From assembly GCA_039985655.1 (NCBI GenBank), contig JBDWSF010000002.1, positions 1-64,000 of the forward strand: a DNA stretch of 64,000 bases, given 5' to 3'. Positions 7,568 to 15,709 of the stretch are shown in pieces (position 1 is the stretch's first letter; every line of letters starts with the position of its first letter). The DNA comes from Postechiella sp039985655 (GTDB taxonomy: Bacteria; Bacteroidota; Bacteroidia; Flavobacteriales; Flavobacteriaceae). The notes beneath the pieces were generated by a model. It was not told the origin of the DNA, searched no databases, and worked only from the letters and a program-made list of their open reading frames with translations. A program made the position numbers and the translations under genes.

Positions 7568-8257
7568 CTATTTTACAAGTTCAGCAAGCCCTATATGACC
7601 TTCTTTATAATTTTTTAATCCTAAAAACTTAATTTTTACTGTTTTTTCCCTTTGAAAATGTTCTTTTATACTACCATCAAATAATAAAAAGGGTTCTACA
7701 TTATTTTCAAACCTAACTTTTACTAGAATATGGTCATCAAGCTGTCCAATTAGGTGAACCAATGTTACTGGAAAAATAACTCCAATCTGTTCATTAAAGT
7801 CTTTAGGCTTGTTTTTTGTTATTTTTTTAAAAGGCTCATTACTGTTTTCTAACTCAATAAAGCTTTTTAACAACTTTTGAACTTCTTCGTAATTATCCTC
7901 AATAATGACTATGTTTTCTCCATTTTGCCTATTACTAGCCATGTTTGTCCAATTATATGAGCCTGTAATTATTATTCTGTGATCTATAATGCAGTATTTA
8001 TGATGAATGTTTCTACAAGTTATTTTAGCCCCACAACTTTTTAGCTCCTTGAGCAGCTTTACAATACCTAAATTTATTTCATCATCTATGAGTATCATTC
8101 TAACATCTAAACCAGATTTAGATTTGCTTATAAGTATGTTTACTAAATCTTTATCTGTAATCCATGCTACAGCAATGTAGATGTTAAACTGAGCATTGTT
8201 TAAGTAATCTGTAATTACTGATTTTATATTATTTACGACTATTTTTTCTTTAGCCAT
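7568..8257 (-). CDS. Phospholipase-D-family nuclease
   Basis: This 229-residue protein carries one HKD motif, H85-x-K87-x4-D92, followed by G99-S100 and N102, as in the single-motif Nuc-type nucleases that work as dimers. The core spans about residues 5-125. The last 70 residues (about 160-229) form a separate beta-rich domain of unknown role. There is no signal peptide, so it should act in the cytoplasm. It starts 3 bases after a secreted-protein gene, making a two-gene operon, and an XRE regulator is divergent. Nucleic-acid cleavage is inferred from the motif; PLD nucleases of this size occur in some defence and restriction loci. Confidence 0.75.
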   Translation of the reverse strand: MAKEKIVVNNIKSVITDYLNNAQFNIYIAVAWITDKDLVNILISKSKSGLDVRMILIDDEINLGIVKLLKELKSCGAKITCRNIHHKYCIIDHRIIITGSYNWTNMASNRQNGENIVIIEDNYEEVQKLLKSFIELENSNEPFKKITKNKPKDFNEQIGVIFPVTLVHLIGQLDDHILVKVRFENNVEPFLLFDGSIKEHFQREKTVKIKFLGLKNYKEGHIGLAELVK

Positions 8258-8260
8258 TTT

Positions 8261-8725
8261 TTAGAAAGCTTCTTTTTTTATTTCACCGCCATATAGCTTA
8301 ACTAAATGTTTAAAAGCCTTTTCCATTCTTTCTGGTAAATCATTTTCTTTAAAGGAGATTGATAATATGATGTCTGTACTATTCCCTGCTTCTGGAGAAA
8401 CCATTTCATTCTTGTTAAAATCCCATATACCTGTAACAATAGATTTTTCTTTGCCAGTAAGGGTTAACCACATGTTTTGTTCTACTTCTCGAATTGTTAT
8501 ATTTTCCAGAAGGGAAATGATAGCTATTCTTCCGAAGGGTACTTTATACTTGTCTAAAACAACTAGAACGCCTGTTTTTTCATTAAATACAACTCCATAA
8601 CGTTCTGAATCACCTGCTCCATAGCTTGTGAGCTTGGATATAATCCAATCTTGTGTTTCTTGTTTTGTTTGTGAATTTATTGTTATAGTAAACAACAGTA
8701 TCAGAGCAATAAATAAGTTTTTCAT
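8261..8725 (-). CDS. Secreted hypothetical protein, 154 aa
   Basis: Residues 1-18 (MKNLFIALILLFTITINS) form a signal peptide that probably ends near Ser18-Gln19. The mature part is about 135 residues with no family I recognise. It begins with a helix and continues with strands such as RYGVVFNEKTGVLVVLDKY. The gene is 3 bases upstream of the PLD nuclease gene and shares its promoter region with a divergent XRE regulator. A periplasmic protein in one operon with a cytoplasmic nuclease is an unusual pairing. Confidence 0.6.
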   Translation of the reverse strand: MKNLFIALILLFTITINSQTKQETQDWIISKLTSYGAGDSERYGVVFNEKTGVLVVLDKYKVPFGRIAIISLLENITIREVEQNMWLTLTGKEKSIVTGIWDFNKNEMVSPEAGNSTDIILSISFKENDLPERMEKAFKHLVKLYGGEIKKEAF

Positions 8726-8753
8726 TATGGTAAAGAGTTATTTTTATCAAATA

Positions 8754-8769
8754 TAGGCATATTTGCCTA
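8754..8769. promoter_or_regulatory. Palindromic operator between XRE gene and PLD operon
   Basis: TAGGCA-TATT-TGCCTA is a perfect 6-4-6 inverted repeat in the 54-base divergent intergenic region. On the minus strand it overlaps a perfect TAnnTTTG box (TATATTTG, 8755-8748) in front of the secreted-protein/PLD operon. The XRE protein encoded at 8780 could repress both directions from it. No clear -33 element is visible. Confidence 0.5.
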
Positions 8770-8779
8770 CCTATAAATA

Positions 8780-9049
8780 ATGATACTACACGAATTTTAT
8801 TGCGTGGAGTATATAAAAAATTCTGAGTTTTTAATTCAATTTGGTAATAATCTTAAAAGGACAAGAAAATCTAAAGGTTTTACTCAAGCTGAACTTGCTA
8901 ACGATTTGGGAATTGAAATTTCTCAAATTAGTAGAATTGAAAGAGGTATAATCAATACTTCTGTTAGTACAATTTATGAAATATCTCAAGCTCTTAAGGT
9001 TGACATAACAGATCTCTTTAATTTTGATAAAAAAATTGGTGATTTTTAA
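8780..9049 (+). CDS. XRE-family HTH transcriptional regulator
   Basis: Residues 20-78 are a Cro/C1-type helix-turn-helix: FGNNLKRTRKSKGFTQAELA, then LGIEISQISRIERG as the recognition part, then a closing helix ending DITDLF. At 89 aa it is a lone DNA-binding domain. It is divergent from the secreted-protein/PLD operon, with a palindrome in the shared promoter region, so it probably controls that operon and itself. Its 3' end overlaps the convergent gene at 9046 by four bases. The only plus-strand gene inside the element. Confidence 0.85.
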   Translation: MILHEFYCVEYIKNSEFLIQFGNNLKRTRKSKGFTQAELANDLGIEISQISRIERGIINTSVSTIYEISQALKVDITDLFNFDKKIGDF

Positions 9050-9465
9050 TTCAGTTTTGTTACGTAATGACTGATTTTTATTTCATTTCCATTTAAAAAG
9101 GCATCAAAGTAATATTTGACTCCTTCAATTTTTGTAATTGTAACAGTAAGTGTTTTACCGATAAATTCCTGTGCTTGCTTTTCTTCCGTTTCAAGATATG
9201 TTAATACATATGTACAATTATTAATCCATTTAACTTTGCATTTTGTAACAGCTCCGCTATTTTGATTTTTTTCAATTTGGAAATCTTTATTCCGTTCAAA
9301 AATTATATGATGGTTTAAACTTGTATCTACTACTTCAAACTTACCAGTTTTAAAATCAACACAGTTCATTTTTTTAACTTCAGCAAAAGAATTTTGCCCA
9401 CTTAATTCGGCACATATTATAAATAAAAAAAGCAACGAAATTAGTAGTTTAAATTTTGTCTTCAT
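9046..9465 (-). CDS. Secreted hypothetical protein, 139 aa
   Basis: Residues 1-23 form a signal peptide ending LSGQ. The mature part contains C35 and C76/C86-type cysteines and strands such as NCVDFKTGKFEVVD and CTYVLTYLETE. It resembles a family of small periplasmic proteins widespread in Flavobacteriia, some mislabelled as topoisomerase IV. No enzyme motif is visible and no function is known. It overlaps the XRE gene tail-to-tail by four bases. Confidence 0.55.
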   Translation of the reverse strand: MKTKFKLLISLLFLFIICAELSGQNSFAEVKKMNCVDFKTGKFEVVDTSLNHHIIFERNKDFQIEKNQNSGAVTKCKVKWINNCTYVLTYLETEEKQAQEFIGKTLTVTITKIEGVKYYFDAFLNGNEIKISHYVTKLN

Positions 9466-9549
9466 CTTACATATTATTTTTAATTTATCGTTATAATTTC
9501 TATCACTATAGCTTAAATTCTTCTAAATTTCATTTTTAATCAAAAATTA

Positions 9550-10485
9550 CTAAAATAATTTAGATTGAAACTTTTCAAAGTGTTCCTTATAAAGCTTTTC
9601 TTGTCTTCTACAAGTTGTTAAGTTCGTATTACCTCTATATAAATAATTATATAATTTTTCACTTTCACTCAATGCATATTTAATGAGATATGAAGGCTTC
9701 TTTGAATTTTTACTTTTATATATTGTCCGTTTCTTTAAACCAATCCTATTAAGATGATTTTCAAGTTCTATCATAAATCCTTCTGAACTTAATTGTATTG
9801 AAGACATAACAGAAAAATTGTTCATGGACACACATCCACTACCAGTCCAAAGCCCCCTAATAAAATGATGAATTAATTTTTTAGGAATTTCAGGAAATTT
9901 TAATTCAGATTTATCCAATTTCATTCCCAAGTCCATTAAATCAATAATGATTGACTGTCTTTCAATATGAATGAAGAACATCTCACTTTGGTTTATTTCT
10001 TTCCAACGTTTTTTCCCTCTATGCTGTACTTTAGCTTCTGCTTGTAATATTGATTTTACATTTTCTATTAAGTACCTATGTTTACTATAAATTCTTAAAA
10101 AAAATGTGTGCTTATTTTTATTCAAAATTAAATCTCCATCTGTAAAAATATATCCTAACAAATAAGCACTTTCTTCATCTAACTTTTGGAATACGTTTTC
10201 ATTTATATACTTTGTGTTAGCCTTAATTGAACTTCTACCAGGGATAGCATAGTTTTTTAAATATTTTCTAATTTTATGTGATTTAACCCCATAATCTTTA
10301 GCTATTTGATTAGCTGACTTTAGATTAACTAGGTATTCATTAATTAACGTACCAGAATCTATAAAAATCTCTTTACCCTTATCCCTTATGCTTTCTTCAA
10401 ATTTTAGGCTCAAACACCTTTGGCATAATTTATTAGGATAAAGCTTAAATTCGGCTAAACCACATTTTTTGCATTTCTTTTTCAT
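9550..10485 (-). CDS. LAGLIDADG homing endonuclease-like protein with zinc ribbon
   Basis: The N-terminus has a CxxC-CxxC zinc ribbon (C5, C8, C21, C24). A helix-turn-helix follows (about 56-80, ANQIAKDYGVKSHKIRKYL), then two LAGLIDADG units. The first, LLGYIFTDG at 109-117, keeps the acidic residue D116. The second, IRGLWTGSG, has Ser where the acid should be. A monomeric enzyme needs both acids for double-strand cleavage, so this one may nick, bind only, or be dead. It is free-standing, not inside an intron or intein I can see, and lies next to the integrase. Confidence 0.75.
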   Translation of the reverse strand: MKKKCKKCGLAEFKLYPNKLCQRCLSLKFEESIRDKGKEIFIDSGTLINEYLVNLKSANQIAKDYGVKSHKIRKYLKNYAIPGRSSIKANTKYINENVFQKLDEESAYLLGYIFTDGDLILNKNKHTFFLRIYSKHRYLIENVKSILQAEAKVQHRGKKRWKEINQSEMFFIHIERQSIIIDLMDLGMKLDKSELKFPEIPKKLIHHFIRGLWTGSGCVSMNNFSVMSSIQLSSEGFMIELENHLNRIGLKKRTIYKSKNSKKPSYLIKYALSESEKLYNYLYRGNTNLTTCRRQEKLYKEHFEKFQSKLF

Positions 10486-10533
10486 AGGTTAAGTGTAATT
10501 GTAGGTAAATTTAGCTGTTTAGTATAAAAAAGC

Positions 10534-11739
10534 CTAATTACATTTCTTTAATTTTTCCATTTCCATACTAATCTTCTTTTGTACAACCTTACCATAACTT
10601 TCTTGGGTTATTTTCATGCTACTATGACCTAATAACTCACTAACAATTTCCATAGACACATCATTAAAGAGTAATACTGTTGTTGCAAAAGTCCTTCTAG
10701 CAAGATGATGTGTCATTTTTTTATTAATACCCACTATTTCTCCAATCTCCTTTAAATAGGAATTAAATTTTTGATTTGAGATACTAGGAAATACGACATC
10801 AGAATCAACTTGCTTATACTTATTAATAATAAATTCAGCTTGGGGTAATAGAGGAATAGATATTGACTGCGAGGTTTTTTGTCTAATCATGTTAATCCAT
10901 AAATTACCATCAAAACCAGTACTAATATGATGAGTCCTTAAACTTGACATTTCTTGATAGGCTAAACCTGTATAACAGCAGAATATGAACATATCCTTTA
11001 TTTTCTGTAACCTTTTTTGAGTGAACTCATGATGCATGAATTTATTTAACTCAGGCTCAGTCAGATACACTATAGTTCCTTTATACTTCTTATTCTTGTA
11101 TAAACTAAAAGGGTTACTCTGTAAGTAGTTTTCATCAATAGCAAACTGGATTATCTTTTTAACCCTTTGCATACTTCTGTAAATAGTAGCCTTTCTTAAA
11201 TTCTTTTCAGTTTTCCAATAAAACTCCAAATTTTTGATAAATTTCAAATCTAGTTGTTTCAACTTCACATCAGACTTCTTATACTTACTCTTAATGAACT
11301 CTGCTACCTTCCTTCTGCTTTCTACATATCTACTCCAAGAAAGTTTATTAAAGTCAACCCCAATAAGCTTTTTCATCTTTTTATTGTGCAAGTCATAAGC
11401 ACCAAGTATAGTTATTTCTTCTTTAGTGTCTTCTCCCTTAAACTTTCTATAAATATCATCTACATCAAACTCATTAGGTAAGATTTGAAGCATTAAAAAA
11501 GCCTCATTAATCTTTTGACTAATAAGGCTTAATTGTGTGTTAATAATATTGTTTTCTTTATTGGGTGGTTTAGCTTTCTGTGCTGCATTATCCCAAGTAT
11601 CAGGGTTAATAAACATCCCTGTTGAAAATTCTTTTCTTCTCTTTGAAAAGGTTAGCCTACATCTTAGTGGACACTTACCTTTCTTATTTGTTTTTACTTT
11701 TTGTATAACAAACAATACAGATAGTTTATAATCATTCAT
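10534..11739 (-). CDS. int: Tyrosine recombinase (integrase) of the element
   Basis: From ATG 11739 the protein has about 401 residues: an N-terminal arm-type domain (KLSVLFVIQKVKTNKKGKCP), a SAM-like core-binding domain, and a C-terminal catalytic domain. Visible catalytic residues are a lysine in IRQKTSQ, HLARR (His and Arg), the LLGH histidine and the tyrosine of ESYGKV. The first catalytic arginine is replaced: the motif reads CYTGLAYQE. This also happens in IntDOT-like recombinases of Bacteroidota, so activity is still likely. An upstream ATG at 11808 would add 23 residues. It sits at the tRNA end of the element and should catalyse integration into tRNA-Arg. Confidence 0.9.
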   Translation of the reverse strand: MNDYKLSVLFVIQKVKTNKKGKCPLRCRLTFSKRRKEFSTGMFINPDTWDNAAQKAKPPNKENNIINTQLSLISQKINEAFLMLQILPNEFDVDDIYRKFKGEDTKEEITILGAYDLHNKKMKKLIGVDFNKLSWSRYVESRRKVAEFIKSKYKKSDVKLKQLDLKFIKNLEFYWKTEKNLRKATIYRSMQRVKKIIQFAIDENYLQSNPFSLYKNKKYKGTIVYLTEPELNKFMHHEFTQKRLQKIKDMFIFCCYTGLAYQEMSSLRTHHISTGFDGNLWINMIRQKTSQSISIPLLPQAEFIINKYKQVDSDVVFPSISNQKFNSYLKEIGEIVGINKKMTHHLARRTFATTVLLFNDVSMEIVSELLGHSSMKITQESYGKVVQKKISMEMEKLKKCN

Positions 11740-11760
11740 AATACTATAGTTTAAGTTTTT

Positions 11761-11793
11761 AAAAATGGGAACCTCCGAAGTAAAATGGGAACC
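11761..11793. repeat. Tandem 13-bp repeat beside the attachment site
   Basis: AAAATGGGAACCT occurs at 11761-11773 and again at 11781-11793, a spacing of 20 bp (about two helical turns). It lies between the integrase start and the right attachment repeat, where integrase arm sites or excisionase sites are usually found. Confidence 0.45.
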
Positions 11794-11805
11794 TTTTAAT
11801 ACCCC

Positions 11806-11955
11806 CAAAAAGGCACACTTTTATTAAATATTGAATTCTACTGAAGTAATGGATTAAGCCAGATAAACCTTGAGAAGCACAACAAACCCTATAAAAACAA
11901 AAAAGCCTCACTATTTCTAGTGAAGCTTTAAGTGAGCCCTTCAGGATTCGAACCT
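11806..11955. repeat. Right attachment repeat (attR-like direct repeat)
   Basis: Second copy of the 149-base left repeat, with one extra T and three substitutions (11812, 11881 and 11918). It includes the 3' end of the complete tRNA-Arg and its terminator, so the element supplies a replacement tRNA end on integration. Confidence 0.85.
11899..11926 (-). terminator. Intrinsic terminator after tRNA-Arg
   Basis: On the minus strand GCTTCACTA (11926-11918), loop GAAA and TAGTGAGGC (11913-11905) form a 9-bp stem followed by six T residues. It begins 6 bases after the tRNA-Arg 3' end and would end the tRNA-Ser-Pro-Arg transcript. Confidence 0.8.
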
Positions 11956-12006
11956 GAGACCGCCTCCTTAGAAGGGAGGTGCTCTATCCAGCTGAGCTAA
12001 GAGCCC
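11933..12006 (-). tRNA. tRNA-Arg (anticodon TCT)
   Basis: The 74-base sequence folds as a standard cloverleaf. It has acceptor GGGCTCT with AGGGCTC, anticodon stem CCTCC/GGAGG with loop CTTCTAA giving anticodon TCT, T-arm TCAGG/CCTGA with TTCGAAT, and discriminator A. CCA is not encoded. Its last 23 bases are the attachment core used by the element. Confidence 0.95.
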
Positions 12007-12035
12007 GTAGATTTTATGTTTCTACGAAAACAGTG

Positions 12036-12110
12036 TCGGGGTGGCAGGATTCGAACCTGCGACCTCCGCGTCCCAAACGCGGCGCGATAACCGGGCTACG
12101 CTACACCCCG
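12036..12110 (-). tRNA. tRNA-Pro (anticodon TGG)
   Basis: The 75-base cloverleaf has acceptor CGGGGTG paired with CACCCCG, anticodon loop TTTGGGA giving TGG, T-arm GCAGG/CCTGC with TTCGAAT, and discriminator A. It lies 29 bases upstream of tRNA-Arg in the same direction. Confidence 0.95.
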
Positions 12111-12164
12111 AATTGAAATAGAATGAACATAATGTTGGGAATTCAATTCTACTTTTTAATTTTG

Positions 12165-12253
12165 CGGAGAGACAGGGATTCGAACCCTGGGTAAGTGTTT
12201 CCACCTACGACGATTTAGCAAACCGTTCCTTTCGGCCACTCAGGCACCTCTCC
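12165..12253 (-). tRNA. tRNA-Ser (anticodon GCT)
   Basis: The 89-base sequence is a class II tRNA with a long variable arm. It has acceptor GGAGAGG with TCTCTCC, anticodon loop TTTGCTA giving GCT, T-arm CAGGG/CCCTG, and discriminator G. It is first of the three tRNAs in transcription order. Confidence 0.95.
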
Positions 12254-12343
12254 GTTTTTAATGAACTTAGCAATAAATTGCGGGTGCAAATGTAATACAA
12301 CATCTTTAAGAACACAACTATTTTTGATGCTTTTTTTTGAAAA

Positions 12344-14392
12344 TTATTCAGGATATTCTATCCGCAAATGGTAAATATTTGCAAGCTTGCGTTTTAGCAC
12401 TTTTTTTATAGATTCAATTTCTTTAAATGTGATGTTCGCATTCAAAAATTGTCCTTCATCAATTTGCTTATCTATTATATTTTCAACAAAGGCATCAATT
12501 TTTGTAGATGTTGGATTCTTTAAACTTTTAGAAGCCGCTTCAACGCTATCGCACATCATTAAAATAGCCGTTTCTTTACTAAAAGGTTTAGGCCCAGGAT
12601 AACTATAATCTGATTTTTCTACATCCTCATTAACACTTTTTTCCTTCTTATAAAAATAATATACCACGCTGGTACCATGATGTGTTCTAATAAAATCGAT
12701 AACTCTATCAGGTAAATTATTCTTTCTAGCTATTTCAATACCATTAATAACATGATTTGTAATTATTTGTGCACTTTCTTTTGATGTCAATTCGTCGTGT
12801 GGATTGATTCCGGTTGACTGATTTTCAGTGAAATAATTAGGGTTTACCATTTTCCCTATATCATGATATAAAGCACCTACCCTAACTAACATTGCATTTG
12901 CACCAATTTCGTTTGCTGATGCTTCTGCTAGATTTGCAACATTTAATGAATGGTGAAATGTACCTGGCGACACATTAGCTAATTCTTTTAGCAATTTTGA
13001 ATTGGTATCGGATAATTCTAAAAGGGACACATCGGACACCAAACCAAATATTTTTTCATATATATAAATTAAAGGCTGAACAAACAAGGTTGCCAATCCG
13101 CATAAAATAAATAACAAAAACGTTTCCCATTTTAAGGTTTCTACACTCCCTTCGTGAATTACAAAAAAAGCAAAATAAGCTATAATGTAAATTAAAGTTA
13201 TTTGCCCTACTGAAATAAACAAATTAGCACGTTTATATAGCTCAGAAACCGTTAAAATAGTAACAATACCTGCTATAATTTGGAGGAACATATATTCATA
13301 GCTATTTGGTACGATAGATCCCAAAAGCAATACCGTTATTACGTGTGCAAAAAGTCCAAGTCTAGCGTCGAAAAAAGCTTTAAAGATTAGTGGTAGGATA
13401 CAAATAGGCACCACATAAATATATTTCGAATTATAGTTTACAACCAAGGTTGTAATTAATACCATTAAAAAAACATTAAAGAAAATAAAGGTGACTTTAG
13501 TATTATTTTCAAAAACGTCCTTACGATATTTCCTTAAAAACAGGAGCAACATTAAAAGAGCTAAAGCCACTAATAAGGTGTAAGCAAACAAAATCCAATT
13601 ATAATTCGCTTCGTTCCATACTTGAGATTCGTATTCTGATTGTAACGATTTTAATTTTTGAAACTTATCACCTTCAACAACCTCACCCTTAGAAATAACT
13701 AAAGTTCCTTTCTCCACACTGCCTCTTGCATAAGCTATTTTACTTAATTCTTCTTGTAAAGCTCTATCCGTAAAAGCTTTATCAAACACTAGATTAGGCT
13801 CAATAATATCAAAGAAAAGCGAAACAAAAGAGGTTTTATAATTTGAAAAATCCTGTTTAGCCAAATGCTTATCTATAAGCGACGAAACTTCATCTTGTGT
13901 TATTAAATTTGAGAAACGAGTGGTTTCTTTTTTAACCCTATTATCAAGTATAACTGCCGATTGATCTTCAGTAAATTCATAATTCTCACTTAAAATACCA
14001 TAAGTGTATAATTCAGAAATAATATCCTTTCCTGTAGCGAACACTAATAACGATTCTACTCTTGGAATAGAATCTGAAAATACATTTTTAAATTGACCAT
14101 CATATAAATCATCCACTTTAGCCTTAACAGCATCATCGACATTGAAATATAAAATAGATTGATCTAAAATCGTTTTTTTCTCTACCGAAATTTCTTCATC
14201 AGTTTTCTTTATAGCAAAATTAAAAGGGGCGTATAAATTCTCTGATTGCCAAGGCTTTCCTTTCTCAAAATCATATTTAAATTTTCCGCTTTTCGGAAAT
14301 AAATAAACAATTAAAAACGTGGTACAAATAAACAGTAATCCCTTATAAATTAAAGAATGGTTTCGGTAAAGTTTATTTATAAAGTCCTTCAT
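12344..14392 (-). CDS. pgpH: PgpH/YqfF-type membrane HD phosphodiesterase
   Basis: This 682-residue protein has a membrane anchor near residues 16-33 and a large extracytoplasmic 7TMR-HDED-type region (about 40-255). About seven membrane helices (about 265-440) follow, then a cytoplasmic HD domain with H-D-I-G-K near residue 503. The layout matches PgpH, which degrades cyclic di-AMP to pApA. It is alone on the minus strand, downstream of nothing co-directed except the far tRNAs, and divergent from the thiolase gene. The substrate is inferred from the family; the fold assignment is secure. Confidence 0.88.
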   Translation of the reverse strand: MKDFINKLYRNHSLIYKGLLFICTTFLIVYLFPKSGKFKYDFEKGKPWQSENLYAPFNFAIKKTDEEISVEKKTILDQSILYFNVDDAVKAKVDDLYDGQFKNVFSDSIPRVESLLVFATGKDIISELYTYGILSENYEFTEDQSAVILDNRVKKETTRFSNLITQDEVSSLIDKHLAKQDFSNYKTSFVSLFFDIIEPNLVFDKAFTDRALQEELSKIAYARGSVEKGTLVISKGEVVEGDKFQKLKSLQSEYESQVWNEANYNWILFAYTLLVALALLMLLLFLRKYRKDVFENNTKVTFIFFNVFLMVLITTLVVNYNSKYIYVVPICILPLIFKAFFDARLGLFAHVITVLLLGSIVPNSYEYMFLQIIAGIVTILTVSELYKRANLFISVGQITLIYIIAYFAFFVIHEGSVETLKWETFLLFILCGLATLFVQPLIYIYEKIFGLVSDVSLLELSDTNSKLLKELANVSPGTFHHSLNVANLAEASANEIGANAMLVRVGALYHDIGKMVNPNYFTENQSTGINPHDELTSKESAQIITNHVINGIEIARKNNLPDRVIDFIRTHHGTSVVYYFYKKEKSVNEDVEKSDYSYPGPKPFSKETAILMMCDSVEAASKSLKNPTSTKIDAFVENIIDKQIDEGQFLNANITFKEIESIKKVLKRKLANIYHLRIEYPE

Positions 14393-14521
14393 AACCTGTG
14401 AATAATATTTTCAAATGTAATAAATTTCTAAGCGTCTTGCTTCTTTTTATAAAACTGTATTCTTTATAATTTCTATTAAAAAATCATTATTTTCGCTGAG
14501 AGTAAATTTAATGTTTATAAA

Positions 14522-15700
14522 ATGAATAAAGAAGTCGTTATTGTATCAGCTGCAAGAACACCAATAGGTAGTTTCTTAGGCGCTTTATCAACAATTCCAG
14601 CTCCAAAACTTGGAGCTATTGCCATAAAAGGCGCTTTAAACAAAATAAACCTGAAACCAGAATTGGTAGAAGAGGTCATTATGGGACATGTTGTGCAGGC
14701 AGGAACTGGACAAGCACCAGCTAGACAAGCAGCCATTTATTCTGGCATACCAGACACTGTTCCGTGTACAACGGTTAATAAAGTTTGTGCTTCTGGAATG
14801 AAAGCCGTTACACAAGCAGCACAAGCTATTGCGCTAGGTGATGCAAATATTGTTGTAGCTGGCGGTATGGAAAACATGAGTTTAATTCCGCATTATTTAC
14901 ACGCAAGAACTGGAACCAAGTTTGGAGGTGCATCTTTAATAGATGGCATGCAAAAAGATGGTTTAGTTGATGCATACGATGAAAATGCGATGGGTGTTTG
15001 TGCTGATGCCTGCGCCGCAGAATATAATTTTTCTAGAGCAGATCAAGATGCTTTTGCAATTCAGTCATACAACCGCTCTGCTGAAGCGTGGAAAGCTGGT
15101 AAATACGATAATGAAGTTGTTCCTGTTGAAGTACCTCAACGTCGTGGAGAGGCTTTAATAATAAGTACTGATGAAGAGTTTACGAACGTTAAAATGGAAA
15201 AAATCCCAGGATTACGTCCTGCTTTTTCAAAAAACGGAACTGTTACCGCTGCCAATGCCTCTACAATTAACGATGGTGCTGGTGCTATGGTTTTAATGAG
15301 CAGAGAAAAAGCGAATGAATTAGGATTAAAAGTTTTAGCAACTATAAAAGGTTATGCAGATGCTGCACACCAACCAGAATGGTTTACCACAGCTCCTGCA
15401 AAAGCATTACCAAAAGCATTAGATAAAGCAGGAATTACTATTGATGATGTTGACTATTTTGAATTTAACGAAGCGTTTTCTGTTGTTGGATTGGCTAACA
15501 TGAAAATTCTTGGACTCAATGATAGTAATGTAAACGTAAATGGTGGTGCCGTTTCTTTAGGTCATCCGCTAGGCTGTTCGGGTGTTCGAATTATTATTAC
15601 CTTATTAAGCGTACTAGAACAAAACAATGCTAAAATTGGAGCCGCAGCTATTTGTAATGGTGGTGGCGGTGCTTCGGCAGTTATTATAGAACGCAATTAA
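14522..15700 (+). CDS. atoB-like: Acetyl-CoA C-acetyltransferase (thiolase)
   Basis: The 392 residues match the full length of biosynthetic-type thiolases. The acyl-accepting cysteine C89 is in NKVCASGMK, the histidine is in GGAVSLGHPLGCSG, and the second cysteine is in ICNGGGGAS near the C-terminus. It interconverts two acetyl-CoA and acetoacetyl-CoA, or cleaves longer 3-ketoacyl-CoA. The start ATG 14522 gives the canonical MNKEVVIVSAARTPIG beginning. The NlpC/P60 gene follows 9 bases later and is probably co-transcribed, though the two functions are unrelated. Confidence 0.93.
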   Translation: MNKEVVIVSAARTPIGSFLGALSTIPAPKLGAIAIKGALNKINLKPELVEEVIMGHVVQAGTGQAPARQAAIYSGIPDTVPCTTVNKVCASGMKAVTQAAQAIALGDANIVVAGGMENMSLIPHYLHARTGTKFGGASLIDGMQKDGLVDAYDENAMGVCADACAAEYNFSRADQDAFAIQSYNRSAEAWKAGKYDNEVVPVEVPQRRGEALIISTDEEFTNVKMEKIPGLRPAFSKNGTVTAANASTINDGAGAMVLMSREKANELGLKVLATIKGYADAAHQPEWFTTAPAKALPKALDKAGITIDDVDYFEFNEAFSVVGLANMKILGLNDSNVNVNGGAVSLGHPLGCSGVRIIITLLSVLEQNNAKIGAAAICNGGGGASAVIIERN

Positions 15701-15709
15701 TATATTTTA

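Larger units (their letters stand above)
1570..11955. mobile_element. 10.4-kb integrative element in tRNA-Arg
   Basis: The unit is defined by long direct repeats at 1421-1569 and 11806-11955, a complete tRNA at one junction with a remnant at the other, and a tyrosine recombinase at the tRNA end transcribed away from it. It carries about eleven genes plus about 1 kb of non-coding DNA. I see no relaxase, coupling protein, replication initiator or phage structural gene. It is therefore best called an integrative genomic island or satellite that would depend on helpers for transfer. Cargo includes an ABC-3C-like cluster and a PLD nuclease module. Exact crossover points lie somewhere inside the repeats. 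Confidence 0.85.

Noticed and set aside
12022..12204. 60-codon ORF on the minus strand
   Set aside because: It runs through tRNA-Pro and part of tRNA-Ser and has no protein-like features.
14515..14824. Two minus-strand ORFs opposite the thiolase gene
   Set aside because: They are shadows of the strongly conserved thiolase reading frame.
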